Shown piece after piece: positions 1-6,382 of a stretch of DNA of 9,665 nt (positions within the stretch are counted from its first letter, which is position 1; each line of letters starts with the position of its first letter). The notes below the pieces were generated by a model. That model saw nothing but the letters and a program-made list of their open reading frames with translations. It was not told the origin of the DNA and did no database searches. The position numbers were made by a program, and so were the translations under genes. Origin of the DNA: Oscillospiraceae bacterium (GTDB lineage: Bacteria > Bacillota > Clostridia > Oscillospirales > Oscillospiraceae); the NCBI GenBank assembly GCA_017409645.1, contig JAFQSI010000274.1, positions 1 to 9,665 of the forward strand, read 5' to 3'.

Positions 1-3000
1 GATATCGTGGATTACGGCATCGAGTTCATGGCCGGTTACGACCGGGAGCTGACCGGTGAAGTGATCTTCTCCCAGGATACCGTCGAGGTCGCCCCCAAGG
101 GCCATGCCCGCGTGGAGGCCACCGTCAAGCTGTCCGCCGAGGACAAGGCCTGGATGGAGGAGCATTACGCCAACGGTATCTATGTCGAGGGCTATGTCTA
201 TGCCAAGGCCGCCAGCGGCACCCAGCTGAATCTGCCCTTCCTGGGCTTCTATGGCGACTGGACCGCAGCCCCCATCATGGACCAGGGCTTCTGGTACCAG
301 AACGACTTCTGGGGTGCTTACAATCCCGAGCCCACCGTCAACCAGTATTACCACACCATCTGGACCGACCTGGCCGGTACCGACTTCGTGCTGGGCTTCA
401 ACCCCTACACCGGTCTGCTGGCTGACCAGAACGGCAATGTCTACTACGATCCTGCCAACAACGTTCTGTCCCCCAACGGTGACGGCGTGCTGGATCTGAT
501 CCCTGAGATCTACGTCTCCCTGATGCGCAGCGCCAAGACCCTGGAGTTCCGCTTCGAGGACGCCGAGACCGGCGAGGTCTACTTCAGCTCCAGCGACGTC
601 TACGCCCGCAAGACCACCTTCATGCCCGCCTACGGCCAGATCGTGCCCTACCTGTACACCTGGTACCACGAGCCATGGGATATGAAGGACGCAAACGGCA
701 AGTACCTGCCCAACGACACCAAGCTGAATCTGGTCATCGCCGCCACCGGCGACTATGACGCCCACACCGAGGATCTGACCGGCGACAGCCTGGTCTTCCC
801 CATCACCATCGACACCCAGGCTCCCGAGCTGCTGGCCATCAACTCCGTCAGCGATGCCGAGGGCAACTTCCTGGAGCTGACCATCTCCGAGAATGTGAAC
901 CTGGCCGATGTGTTCGTCATGAACCCCAACAACACCCGCATCCTGGCCGAGAATCCCTTCGCCGAGCGCAACGAGGACGGCACCTTCACCATGACCCTGG
1001 ACGTCACCGGCTTCGGCTCCGAGTTCCTGGTCATCCTGGCTGACTACGGCGCCAACGAGTCCGCCTACGAGGTCCGCTTCGAGGGCGACGACAATCTGCC
1101 CGAGCTGGCCGACGGCACCCTGTACGCCTACCGCGTGATGGATGCCAGCTACACCGACGATACCCTCTACGGCTGGGTCACCATCGATCCCGAGACTGCT
1201 GAGGTCACCACCCTGACCAGCGACTATCTGGAGTACTACGCCCTGACCGCTGCCGAGTATGCAGGCGGCTACGTCTTCGCTGTGGACGCCGGCTACAATC
1301 TGGTGGCCATGGTTCCCGGTCTGTGGAACCGGATCGAGATCTGCAACCTGGGCTTCAGCGTTGCCGATATGACCTTCGACGAGACCACCAACACCATGTA
1401 CATGATCGGCAAGATCGACTACATGACTCAGCTGATCAAGCTGGATCTTCTGACCGGCGAGTATGAGATCGTCTGCCCCCTGGGCAGCAGCACCGTCTAC
1501 GCCATCGAGGCTGCAAACGGCGAGCTGTACGCCATCAAGTCCTACTCCAACAAGCTGTGGAAGCTGAACCAGGAGACGCAGGCTCTGGAGGAGGTCATGA
1601 CCATCGCTGACGGTCTGGCTCCCTACTACAGCCAGTCCATGACCCATGACGCTGCCAATAACAGCCTGTACTGGGCCTACTGCACCTACAGCGCGGCCGG
1701 TCATGCCCTGTACACCATTGATCTGGACACCCTGACCGCCACTAAGGCTGACTTTGCCAATGTCTCCGAGTATGTCGGCCTGCTGATGATCGACGACAGC
1801 GCCAAGCTGCCCGTCTGTGACGGCGAGGACTGCCCCTCCGCAAAGTACACCGACGTTCAGATCCCCAGCTGGTACCATGAGGGCGTCGACTTCGTGACCC
1901 GCGAGGGCATCATGAACGGCACCTCCGGCACCACCTTCACTCCCGGTCAGACTGTCAACCGTGCCATGGTCATCACCACCCTGTACCGCATGGCGGGCGA
2001 GCCCGAGGTCAGGGGCACCCACGGCTTCACCGATGTTCAGGCCGACTCCTTCTATGAGGATGCCGTGATCTGGGGCGTCGAGAATGCCATCGCCAACGGC
2101 AAGTCTGCTGTTTCCTTCGCACCTGCCGACGCTGTGACCCGTCAGGAGCTGGCTACCTTCCTGTACCGCTTCGCCGCCTATATGGGCGCCGATGTCACCG
2201 CACGCTATGACTCCCTGGCCTCCTTCGTGGATGCCGATACCACCGCTGCCTACGCTGTGGTGCCCATGAAGTGGGCTGTCGGCGTCGGTCTGATCAACGG
2301 CGTGGATGCGACCCATCTGGCACCCCTGGCCCAGAGCAACCGGGCTCAGCTGGCTGTGATCCTGATGCGCCTGTACACCGAGGTCCTGGGCACCTATCAG
2401 CTGCCCAAGGGTGAGCTGGCCGGTCTGAAGATCGCCCCCGCGGACGTTCTGCTTCCCGTCGGCGGCACCCAGGCCCTGACCGCCACCCCCGATCCCTGGA
2501 ACGCCGACCTGGGCGAGATCTTCTTCTCCTCCACCGATGAGCGCATTGCCACCGTCACTGCCGGCGGCGTGGTCACCGGTGTTTCCGGCGGCAATTGCGA
2601 GATCGTCGCAGTCTGCGGCGAGCTGACCGCCTCCATCCCGGTCCGTATCGTGGATGTGCAGGGCACCGTCAGCGCCTACAACTACTTCTCCAGCGCCCTG
2701 GAGTACGGTCCCTGGATCACCCTGGACCTGGGCGACCTGTCCACCGTCACCTACGGTGAGATGTCTCCCGTGGACTTCATCGCTGCCGATTACAACGGCC
2801 ATGACGATGTCATCTACGGCTATGACGCCAACTACACCTTCTATGCCTGGGATCAGAAGTCCGGCGACGTTCAGGTCATCGGCTCCGCAGGCAACACCGT
2901 CCAGGTCACCGATCTGGCCTATGACTACTCCTCCGGCATCCTGTATGCCGTCGGCGTGGACACCAGCACCTATGTGGGCGGCCTGTATCAGGTCGACGTC

Positions 3001-5484
3001 CGCACCGGCAAGCTGGTGAATGCTGCCCAGAGCATGCAGTACCTGGCCTACTTCGGTCTGGCCATCGACCTGGAGGGCAATATGTATGTTCTGGACTCCG
3101 AGTCCAAGCTCTACAGCGTCACCGTGGAGGAGGGCATGGACTACATGACCGGCGCGATGGTCACCTATGCCGTTGAGGAGCTGATCCTGGAGACTGGCTT
3201 CGGCGGTCTGAACTACACCCAGTCCATGTGCTATGACCACAACAACGACCAGATCATCTGGGCCGCCTGCGGCGCCTACTCCACCATCTACTGGATGGAT
3301 CCTGCCACCGGCGATTACCTGGATCTGGGCGCTCCCGCCGGCGATACCTTCTTCGAGTTCATGGGTATGCATTCCGTGCCCGCTGAGATCCCCGAGCTGC
3401 CCGTCGTTGCGCTGGAGAACGCGGATCTGCCCGAGAGCCTGGTCGTCATGACCGGCGGCAGCAAGGCTGCTCCCCTGAGCATCTACCCCCTGAACGCCAC
3501 CATCGAGTCCATCACCTGGTCCTCCGCTGACGAGTCCATCGCCACCGTGGACCAGAACGGCACCATCACCGGTGTGGCTCTGGGTCAGACCACCGTCACC
3601 GTTCAGATCGTGGTGGGCGAGGACACCATCACCGACACCATGACCGTCACCGTCATGGGCTCCGGCGACAACATCTACGCCTTCATCCTCTCCGACTTCG
3701 CCACCATGGGCGGCAACGCCTGGGCCGAGGTCATCGACACCGCCCCCGAGACGCCCAACTACCTGATGGGCACCGACTGGACCATCGAGGCTGCGGAGTA
3801 TGTCGACGGCTACATCTATGCCTACGGCTACGACGCCTACAGCTGGGAGGACACCAGCCGCTACCTGTTCACCATCGATCCCGAGACCTTCGAGATCGTG
3901 GAGACGGTCAACTCCGGCATGGAGCTGTTTGTCTATGACATGTCCTACGACTACTCCACCGGCACCATGTACGCCCTGGCCAGCTACAACAACGACGGCG
4001 GCGCCGACCTGTACATGGTCGATCTGAAGACCGGCAAGCTGATCCTGGCCGCCACCATGGACAAGTTCTTCATGGCCATCGCCTTCGATGAGGACGGCAC
4101 CCTGTACGCCGTGGACGAGTCCGAGATGTTCGAGGATCCCTTCACCTGGGAGGTCACCGTTGCCGACGCGGGCCTGTACACCATCGATCCTGCCACCGGC
4201 GACTACGAGCTGATCGGCAGCACCGGCCTGAAGAACAACATGTACACCTCCATGACCTTCGACTACGACACCGGCAACCTGTACTGGAACACCTGCTACC
4301 GTCAGGACTTCTGGAGCCCTGTCGAGGCCAAGTTCTGCGTCATCGACGCGGAGACGGGCGCTGCCACCGACCTGGGCTTCCTGGGCGCTGCCGGTTCCCA
4401 GATCTCTGCCCTGATCACCATCGCCGACGAGTACCCCGAGGCTCCCGAGCCCACCCTGAGCGGCATCGTCATCGACCAGAAGCTCCATGTGCTGGCTGTG
4501 GGCGAGACTGCCGAGGTCAACCCCATGCTGATCCACCCTGCCTGCACCGCAGAGATGACCTACACCTCCTCCGATGAGTCTGTGGCCACCGTCGACGAGA
4601 GCGGCACCATCACCGCCGTGGCACCCGGCACCGCTGAGATCACCGCCACCGCTTCCGCGAACGGCGTCACCGTCTCCGGCACCACCCGGGTGGCTGTCTT
4701 TGCTCCCGATGCCAGCCTGATGGCCTTCGAGAACAAGACCAACACCTGGTCCACTATCGGTCGCATGGATCATTCCGTGGTCGAGTCCGTCTCTGACGAG
4801 CAGGCTCCCGTGCTGGCTGCCGCCTATGTGGGCGACACCATCTACGGCTACGACGCCCAGCACAACCTCTTCAAGGTCGAGGGCGAGGACTTCACCCGTA
4901 CCGTCATCGGCACCACCGGCCTGGAGCTGGGTCCCATCGGCGAGATCGGCGTGGACTACCTGGACATCCGCGGCATGGCCTACGATGCCGCCAATGACCG
5001 CCTGCTGGTCCTGGGCGCCAAGTGCTGCCCCGAGGATGGCTGGATCGACGAGTATCTCGGCGGCACCACCATCTACGAGGTGGACCTGACCACCGGCAAT
5101 CTGACCGCTCTGGTCACCGTTGACGAGAACGTCTACAATGTCCGCGGCCTGGCCGTGGACGGCGAGGGCAATGTCTACGTCTACTCTGCCTTCGACGACT
5201 ACTTCTCCGTCGTCGACATGACCGACGGCACCTGCACCCACAAGTGCAGCCTGCAGACCCTGGGCATCTACGCCTCCTCCGAGCATAACATGCCCATGGC
5301 CTACGACGCCGCCACCGGCCTCGTTTACTGCCTGTTCACCAGCAACGGCTCCTTCCACCAGATGCTGAGCTTCAATCCTGCCACTGCGCAGGTCGAGCAG
5401 CTCGGCGAGGTCGGCGAGCCCGTCTACAACCCCGACACCTGGCTGAACGAAGGCCCCACCTTCTCCGCACTGCTGATCAAGTGA
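1..5484 (+). CDS. C-terminal part of S8-family cell-envelope protease-like surface protein (Fn3-like, SLH x3, Big2/propeller repeats); 5' partial
   Basis: The frame is open from base 1, so the start lies outside the window; residues here count from the GTG at position 7. Residues 1-90 look like the Fn3-like domain after the catalytic domain of lactocepin/C5a peptidases, with the hallmark FLGFYGDW at 78. A second family hallmark, LSPNGDG, is at 154, and an Ig-like domain starts near the TQAPEL at about 270. A propeller-like segment (about 367-600) follows, then three SLH repeats (about 613-795) and three units of Big2 domain plus propeller-like segment (803-1825). SLH domains normally bind secondary cell-wall polymer, so the protein is probably held at the cell surface; there is no LPXTG signal. 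The catalytic triad is not in view, so protease activity is inferred from the family match. Codon use is strongly biased to C/G third positions, which suggests high expression. The stop is followed at once by a strong terminator. Confidence 0.85.
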   Translation, partial: DIVDYGIEFMAGYDRELTGEVIFSQDTVEVAPKGHARVEATVKLSAEDKAWMEEHYANGIYVEGYVYAKAASGTQLNLPFLGFYGDWTAAPIMDQGFWYQNDFWGAYNPEPTVNQYYHTIWTDLAGTDFVLGFNPYTGLLADQNGNVYYDPANNVLSPNGDGVLDLIPEIYVSLMRSAKTLEFRFEDAETGEVYFSSSDVYARKTTFMPAYGQIVPYLYTWYHEPWDMKDANGKYLPNDTKLNLVIAATGDYDAHTEDLTGDSLVFPITIDTQAPELLAINSVSDAEGNFLELTISENVNLADVFVMNPNNTRILAENPFAERNEDGTFTMTLDVTGFGSEFLVILADYGANESAYEVRFEGDDNLPELADGTLYAYRVMDASYTDDTLYGWVTIDPETAEVTTLTSDYLEYYALTAAEYAGGYVFAVDAGYNLVAMVPGLWNRIEICNLGFSVADMTFDETTNTMYMIGKIDYMTQLIKLDLLTGEYEIVCPLGSSTVYAIEAANGELYAIKSYSNKLWKLNQETQALEEVMTIADGLAPYYSQSMTHDAANNSLYWAYCTYSAAGHALYTIDLDTLTATKADFANVSEYVGLLMIDDSAKLPVCDGEDCPSAKYTDVQIPSWYHEGVDFVTREGIMNGTSGTTFTPGQTVNRAMVITTLYRMAGEPEVRGTHGFTDVQADSFYEDAVIWGVENAIANGKSAVSFAPADAVTRQELATFLYRFAAYMGADVTARYDSLASFVDADTTAAYAVVPMKWAVGVGLINGVDATHLAPLAQSNRAQLAVILMRLYTEVLGTYQLPKGELAGLKIAPADVLLPVGGTQALTATPDPWNADLGEIFFSSTDERIATVTAGGVVTGVSGGNCEIVAVCGELTASIPVRIVDVQGTVSAYNYFSSALEYGPWITLDLGDLSTVTYGEMSPVDFIAADYNGHDDVIYGYDANYTFYAWDQKSGDVQVIGSAGNTVQVTDLAYDYSSGILYAVGVDTSTYVGGLYQVDVRTGKLVNAAQSMQYLAYFGLAIDLEGNMYVLDSESKLYSVTVEEGMDYMTGAMVTYAVEELILETGFGGLNYTQSMCYDHNNDQIIWAACGAYSTIYWMDPATGDYLDLGAPAGDTFFEFMGMHSVPAEIPELPVVALENADLPESLVVMTGGSKAAPLSIYPLNATIESITWSSADESIATVDQNGTITGVALGQTTVTVQIVVGEDTITDTMTVTVMGSGDNIYAFILSDFATMGGNAWAEVIDTAPETPNYLMGTDWTIEAAEYVDGYIYAYGYDAYSWEDTSRYLFTIDPETFEIVETVNSGMELFVYDMSYDYSTGTMYALASYNNDGGADLYMVDLKTGKLILAATMDKFFMAIAFDEDGTLYAVDESEMFEDPFTWEVTVADAGLYTIDPATGDYELIGSTGLKNNMYTSMTFDYDTGNLYWNTCYRQDFWSPVEAKFCVIDAETGAATDLGFLGAAGSQISALITIADEYPEAPEPTLSGIVIDQKLHVLAVGETAEVNPMLIHPACTAEMTYTSSDESVATVDESGTITAVAPGTAEITATASANGVTVSGTTRVAVFAPDASLMAFENKTNTWSTIGRMDHSVVESVSDEQAPVLAAAYVGDTIYGYDAQHNLFKVEGEDFTRTVIGTTGLELGPIGEIGVDYLDIRGMAYDAANDRLLVLGAKCCPEDGWIDEYLGGTTIYEVDLTTGNLTALVTVDENVYNVRGLAVDGEGNVYVYSAFDDYFSVVDMTDGTCTHKCSLQTLGIYASSEHNMPMAYDAATGLVYCLFTSNGSFHQMLSFNPATAQVEQLGEVGEPVYNPDTWLNEGPTFSALLIK
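1843..2391 (+). other. Region coding three S-layer homology (SLH) repeats
   Basis: Three consecutive SLH repeats start at YTDVQ, GFTDVQ and FVDAD and end in YRMAGEP, FLYRFA and ILMRLY. The spot usually occupied by TRAE reads VNRAM, VTRQE and SNRAQ, so each copy departs from consensus; the arginine is kept in all three. In known surface proteins a three-SLH block forms one unit that grips the cell-wall polymer. Here it sits mid-chain, with protease-associated domains on one side and about 1,030 residues of Big2/propeller modules on the other. Confidence 0.85.
2413..5484 (+). repeat. Three tandem Big2 + propeller-like modules, about 1 kb each
   Basis: Three diverged units repeat within the surface-protein gene, starting near 2413, 3406 and 4447. 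Each opens with a Big2 (bacterial Ig-like 2) domain carrying the pattern S(S/A)(T/D)(D/E)xxIATV...GxxTGV, for example SSADESIATV in unit 2 and SSDESVATV in unit 3. Each continues with about 240 residues of short beta-rich repeats of the form LYxxDxxTG and ends in a block like YTQSMCYDHNN...W. The segment at 1105-1800 is a further propeller copy without the preceding Big2 domain. The fold call (beta-propeller) is inferred from repeat spacing only. Confidence 0.7.
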
Positions 5485-5502
5485 TCAAGCTATGACCCCT
5501 TT

Positions 5503-5532
5503 GGCCCCCGGCAGAAGCCGGGGGCCTTTTTT
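5503..5532 (+). terminator. Rho-independent terminator of the surface-protein gene
   Basis: A perfect 10-bp GC-rich stem (GGCCCCCGGC, 5503-5512, with GCCGGGGGCC, 5517-5526) closes an AGAA loop and runs directly into six T's. It starts 18 nt after the stop codon. The next promoter begins two bases after the T-run. Confidence 0.95.
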
Positions 5533-5533
5533 G

Positions 5534-5562
5534 TTGACACATCCAGCGCAATGGGGTAAAAT
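5534..5562 (+). promoter_or_regulatory. Sigma-A type promoter for the deformylase gene
   Basis: TTGACA (5534-5539) is a perfect -35 box. After a 17-bp spacer, TAAAAT (5557-5562) matches the TATAAT -10 consensus at 5 of 6 bases. Transcription should start near 5569, giving a leader of about 20 nt that already contains the AGGAGG site. It is packed immediately behind the preceding terminator. Confidence 0.88.
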
Positions 5563-5573
5563 AGCGAAAAAAC

Positions 5574-5580
5574 AAGGAGG
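5574..5580 (+). promoter_or_regulatory. Ribosome binding site AAGGAGG that fixes the deformylase start
   Basis: AAGGAGG lies 7 nt before the ATG at 5588 but only 1 nt before the in-frame ATG at 5582. The spacing selects 5588. Longer in-frame extensions upstream would run through the promoter and the terminator. Confidence 0.85.
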
Positions 5581-5587
5581 AATGGAT

Positions 5588-6001
5588 ATGGTTCGAGAGC
5601 TGATGCACGATCCGCTGTTTCTGGCGAGAAAATCCCGGGCGGCCACGGCGGAGGATCTTTCCATCGGGCAGGATCTGATGGAGACACTGGTTGCCCATAA
5701 GGATACCTGCGTGGGCATGGCGGGAAACATGATCGGCCAGACGGTCCGCATCATCGCGTTTTTCGACGGGGAGACGCCCACGGTCATGTATAACCCCGAG
5801 ATCCTGAAGGCCGAGGGACCCTACGAGACGGAGGAGGGCTGCCTGAGCCTGCTGGGCGGACCGAGAAAGACGAAGCGATTTGAAAAAATCAAGGTCCGCT
5901 GGGAGAACGAGAAATTCCAGAAGCGGATCAAGACCTTCACCGGCTGGACTGCCCAGATCATCCAGCATGAGGTGGATCACTGCAATGGTGTATTGATCTG
6001 A
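5588..6001 (+). CDS. def: Peptide deformylase, short clostridial type
   Basis: Peptide deformylases remove the formyl group from the N-terminal methionine of new proteins in the cytoplasm, using a metal ion. The 137-residue product has motif II EGCLS (residues 83-87, metal-binding Cys85) and motif III HEVDH (127-131, metal-binding His127 and His131, catalytic Glu128). Motif I, normally GxGxAAxQ, reads CVGMAGNM (41-48), so Met48 stands where the conserved glutamine is expected. At 137 residues it is shorter than the usual 150-190 and ends four residues after His131, without the C-terminal helix or extension of typical enzymes. From memory, a family of short PDF-like proteins in clostridia has a similar MAANMIG motif, so the change is probably lineage-wide rather than decay. 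It appears monocistronic, and a second, canonical def elsewhere in the genome is likely. Confidence 0.85.
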   Translation: MVRELMHDPLFLARKSRAATAEDLSIGQDLMETLVAHKDTCVGMAGNMIGQTVRIIAFFDGETPTVMYNPEILKAEGPYETEEGCLSLLGGPRKTKRFEKIKVRWENEKFQKRIKTFTGWTAQIIQHEVDHCNGVLI

Positions 6002-6020
6002 TCTGATCAGAGAGCCTTGT

Positions 6021-6260
6021 ATGTGCCATCCAGGGGATGGCACATCAGCGTGTCGAAAAAGGTTCTCGTAGGGGCGATCCTTGATCGCCCGCAGATTTTG
6101 TAAAACAAAATCTGTCGCCGTAAGGCGAAAACAGGCTTATTTTCCTTCGGAAAATCCGAAAAACGCTGTTTTTCGGTGGGCGACCGAGGGTCGCCCCTAC
6201 GGTGCGCTCAGAAATATAGGTTCTTCGACAGTCTGATGTGCCATCCGGGGGATGGCACAT
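6021..6260. repeat. MITE-like composite palindromic element made of eight consecutive hairpins
   Basis: This 240-bp stretch has no convincing coding capacity. Eight perfect hairpins occur in order: 6021-6031/6035-6045, 6072-6079/6083-6090, 6092-6101/6105-6114, 6115-6119/6124-6128, 6139-6145/6149-6155, 6156-6164/6168-6176, 6178-6185/6189-6196 and 6236-6246/6250-6260. Seven have 3-nt loops and one a 4-nt loop. The two outer hairpins share the same 11-bp stem (ATGTGCCATCC). The arms also pair over long range: CATCAGCGTGTCGAA (6043-6057) matches the reverse complement of 6224-6238 at 13 of 15 bases. No transposase is encoded, so movement would need help from elsewhere. A structured RNA is the alternative reading. 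Confidence 0.8.
6068..6200. mobile_element. Inner element with terminal inverted repeats GTAGGGGCGA / TCGCCCCTAC
   Basis: A perfect 10-bp inverted repeat (6068-6077 and 6191-6200) bounds 133 bp inside the larger palindrome. Each end also folds on itself (GGGCGATC-CTT-GATCGCCC and GGGCGACC-GAG-GGTCGCCC). The interior holds four further hairpins, and AAAACAG (6128-6134) can pair with CTGTTTT (6166-6172). I recall repeats starting GTAGGGGCGA as frequent between genes in gut Oscillospirales, but copy number in this genome cannot be seen here. Confidence 0.65.
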
Positions 6261-6264
6261 TTTT
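6236..6264 (+). terminator. Probable intrinsic terminator formed by the last hairpin of the repeat element
   Basis: An 11-bp stem (6236-6246 with 6250-6260) and GGG loop run into five T's (6260-6264). The matching left-hand hairpin at 6021-6045 has no T-run on either strand, so only this copy looks able to terminate. It would stop the deformylase transcript, whose coding part ends 235 bp upstream, and insulate the fic promoter. Confidence 0.65.
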
Positions 6265-6285
6265 ACGGGTATATTTCAGAACTTA

Positions 6286-6317
6286 CTGCATATACTGTTT
6301 ACGACTATATGCAGAAA
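6286..6317 (+). promoter_or_regulatory. Operator-like dyad 1 upstream of fic
   Basis: CTGCATATA (6286-6294) and TATATGCAG (6306-6314) form a perfect 9-bp inverted repeat with an 11-bp spacer, centred at 6300. The 32-bp unit recurs 54 bp downstream at 25 of 32 identical positions. It lies just upstream of the probable -35 box, where a dimeric regulator could bind. The regulator is unknown. Confidence 0.65.
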
Positions 6318-6331
6318 CAATTGTATCAAAC

Positions 6332-6360
6332 TTGACTTTCTGCATAAACTCTGTTAAACT
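6332..6360 (+). promoter_or_regulatory. Probable promoter of the fic operon
   Basis: TTGACT (6332-6337), a 17-bp spacer and TAAACT (6355-6360) make a reasonable sigma-A promoter. Transcription would start near 6367, leaving a very short leader of about 16 nt with the ribosome site at its 5' edge. An overlapping alternative is TTGTAT (6321-6326), an 18-bp spacer and TAAACT (6345-6350), which gives a leader about 10 nt longer. Either version is covered by operator-like dyad 2. Confidence 0.65.
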
Positions 6361-6371
6361 ATGTGCAGAAA
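6340..6371 (+). promoter_or_regulatory. Operator-like dyad 2 overlapping the fic promoter
   Basis: This is the second 32-bp copy, with CTGCATA at 6340 and TGCAG at 6364-6368; the TGCA cores are 23 bp apart, exactly as in copy 1. It covers the promoter spacer, the -10 box and the probable start of transcription, the usual position for a repressor site. The facing half-sites of the two copies also form a perfect 10-bp inverted repeat, TATGCAGAAA (6308-6317) with TTTCTGCATA (6337-6346). Confidence 0.65.
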
Positions 6372-6382
6372 GGCGTGATGAT

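Noticed and set aside
5477..6043. Minus-strand open frame opposite the deformylase gene
   Set aside because: It runs across a clear terminator, promoter and ribosome site that all belong to the plus strand, and has no recognisable domain.
6045..6260. Small minus-strand open frame inside the repeat element
   Set aside because: Its sequence is the complement of hairpins; MCHP-type starts appear on both strands only because the ends are palindromic. No ribosome site was seen.
6021..6260. Reading the hairpin array as a CRISPR array
   Set aside because: The hairpin stems differ from one another, there are no evenly sized spacers, and no cas genes are in view.
6176..6382. Upstream in-frame extension of the Fic protein
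   Set aside because: It would translate through the hairpin array, the terminator and the promoter. The ATG at 6383 has a suitable ribosome site and starts at the family's usual N-terminus.
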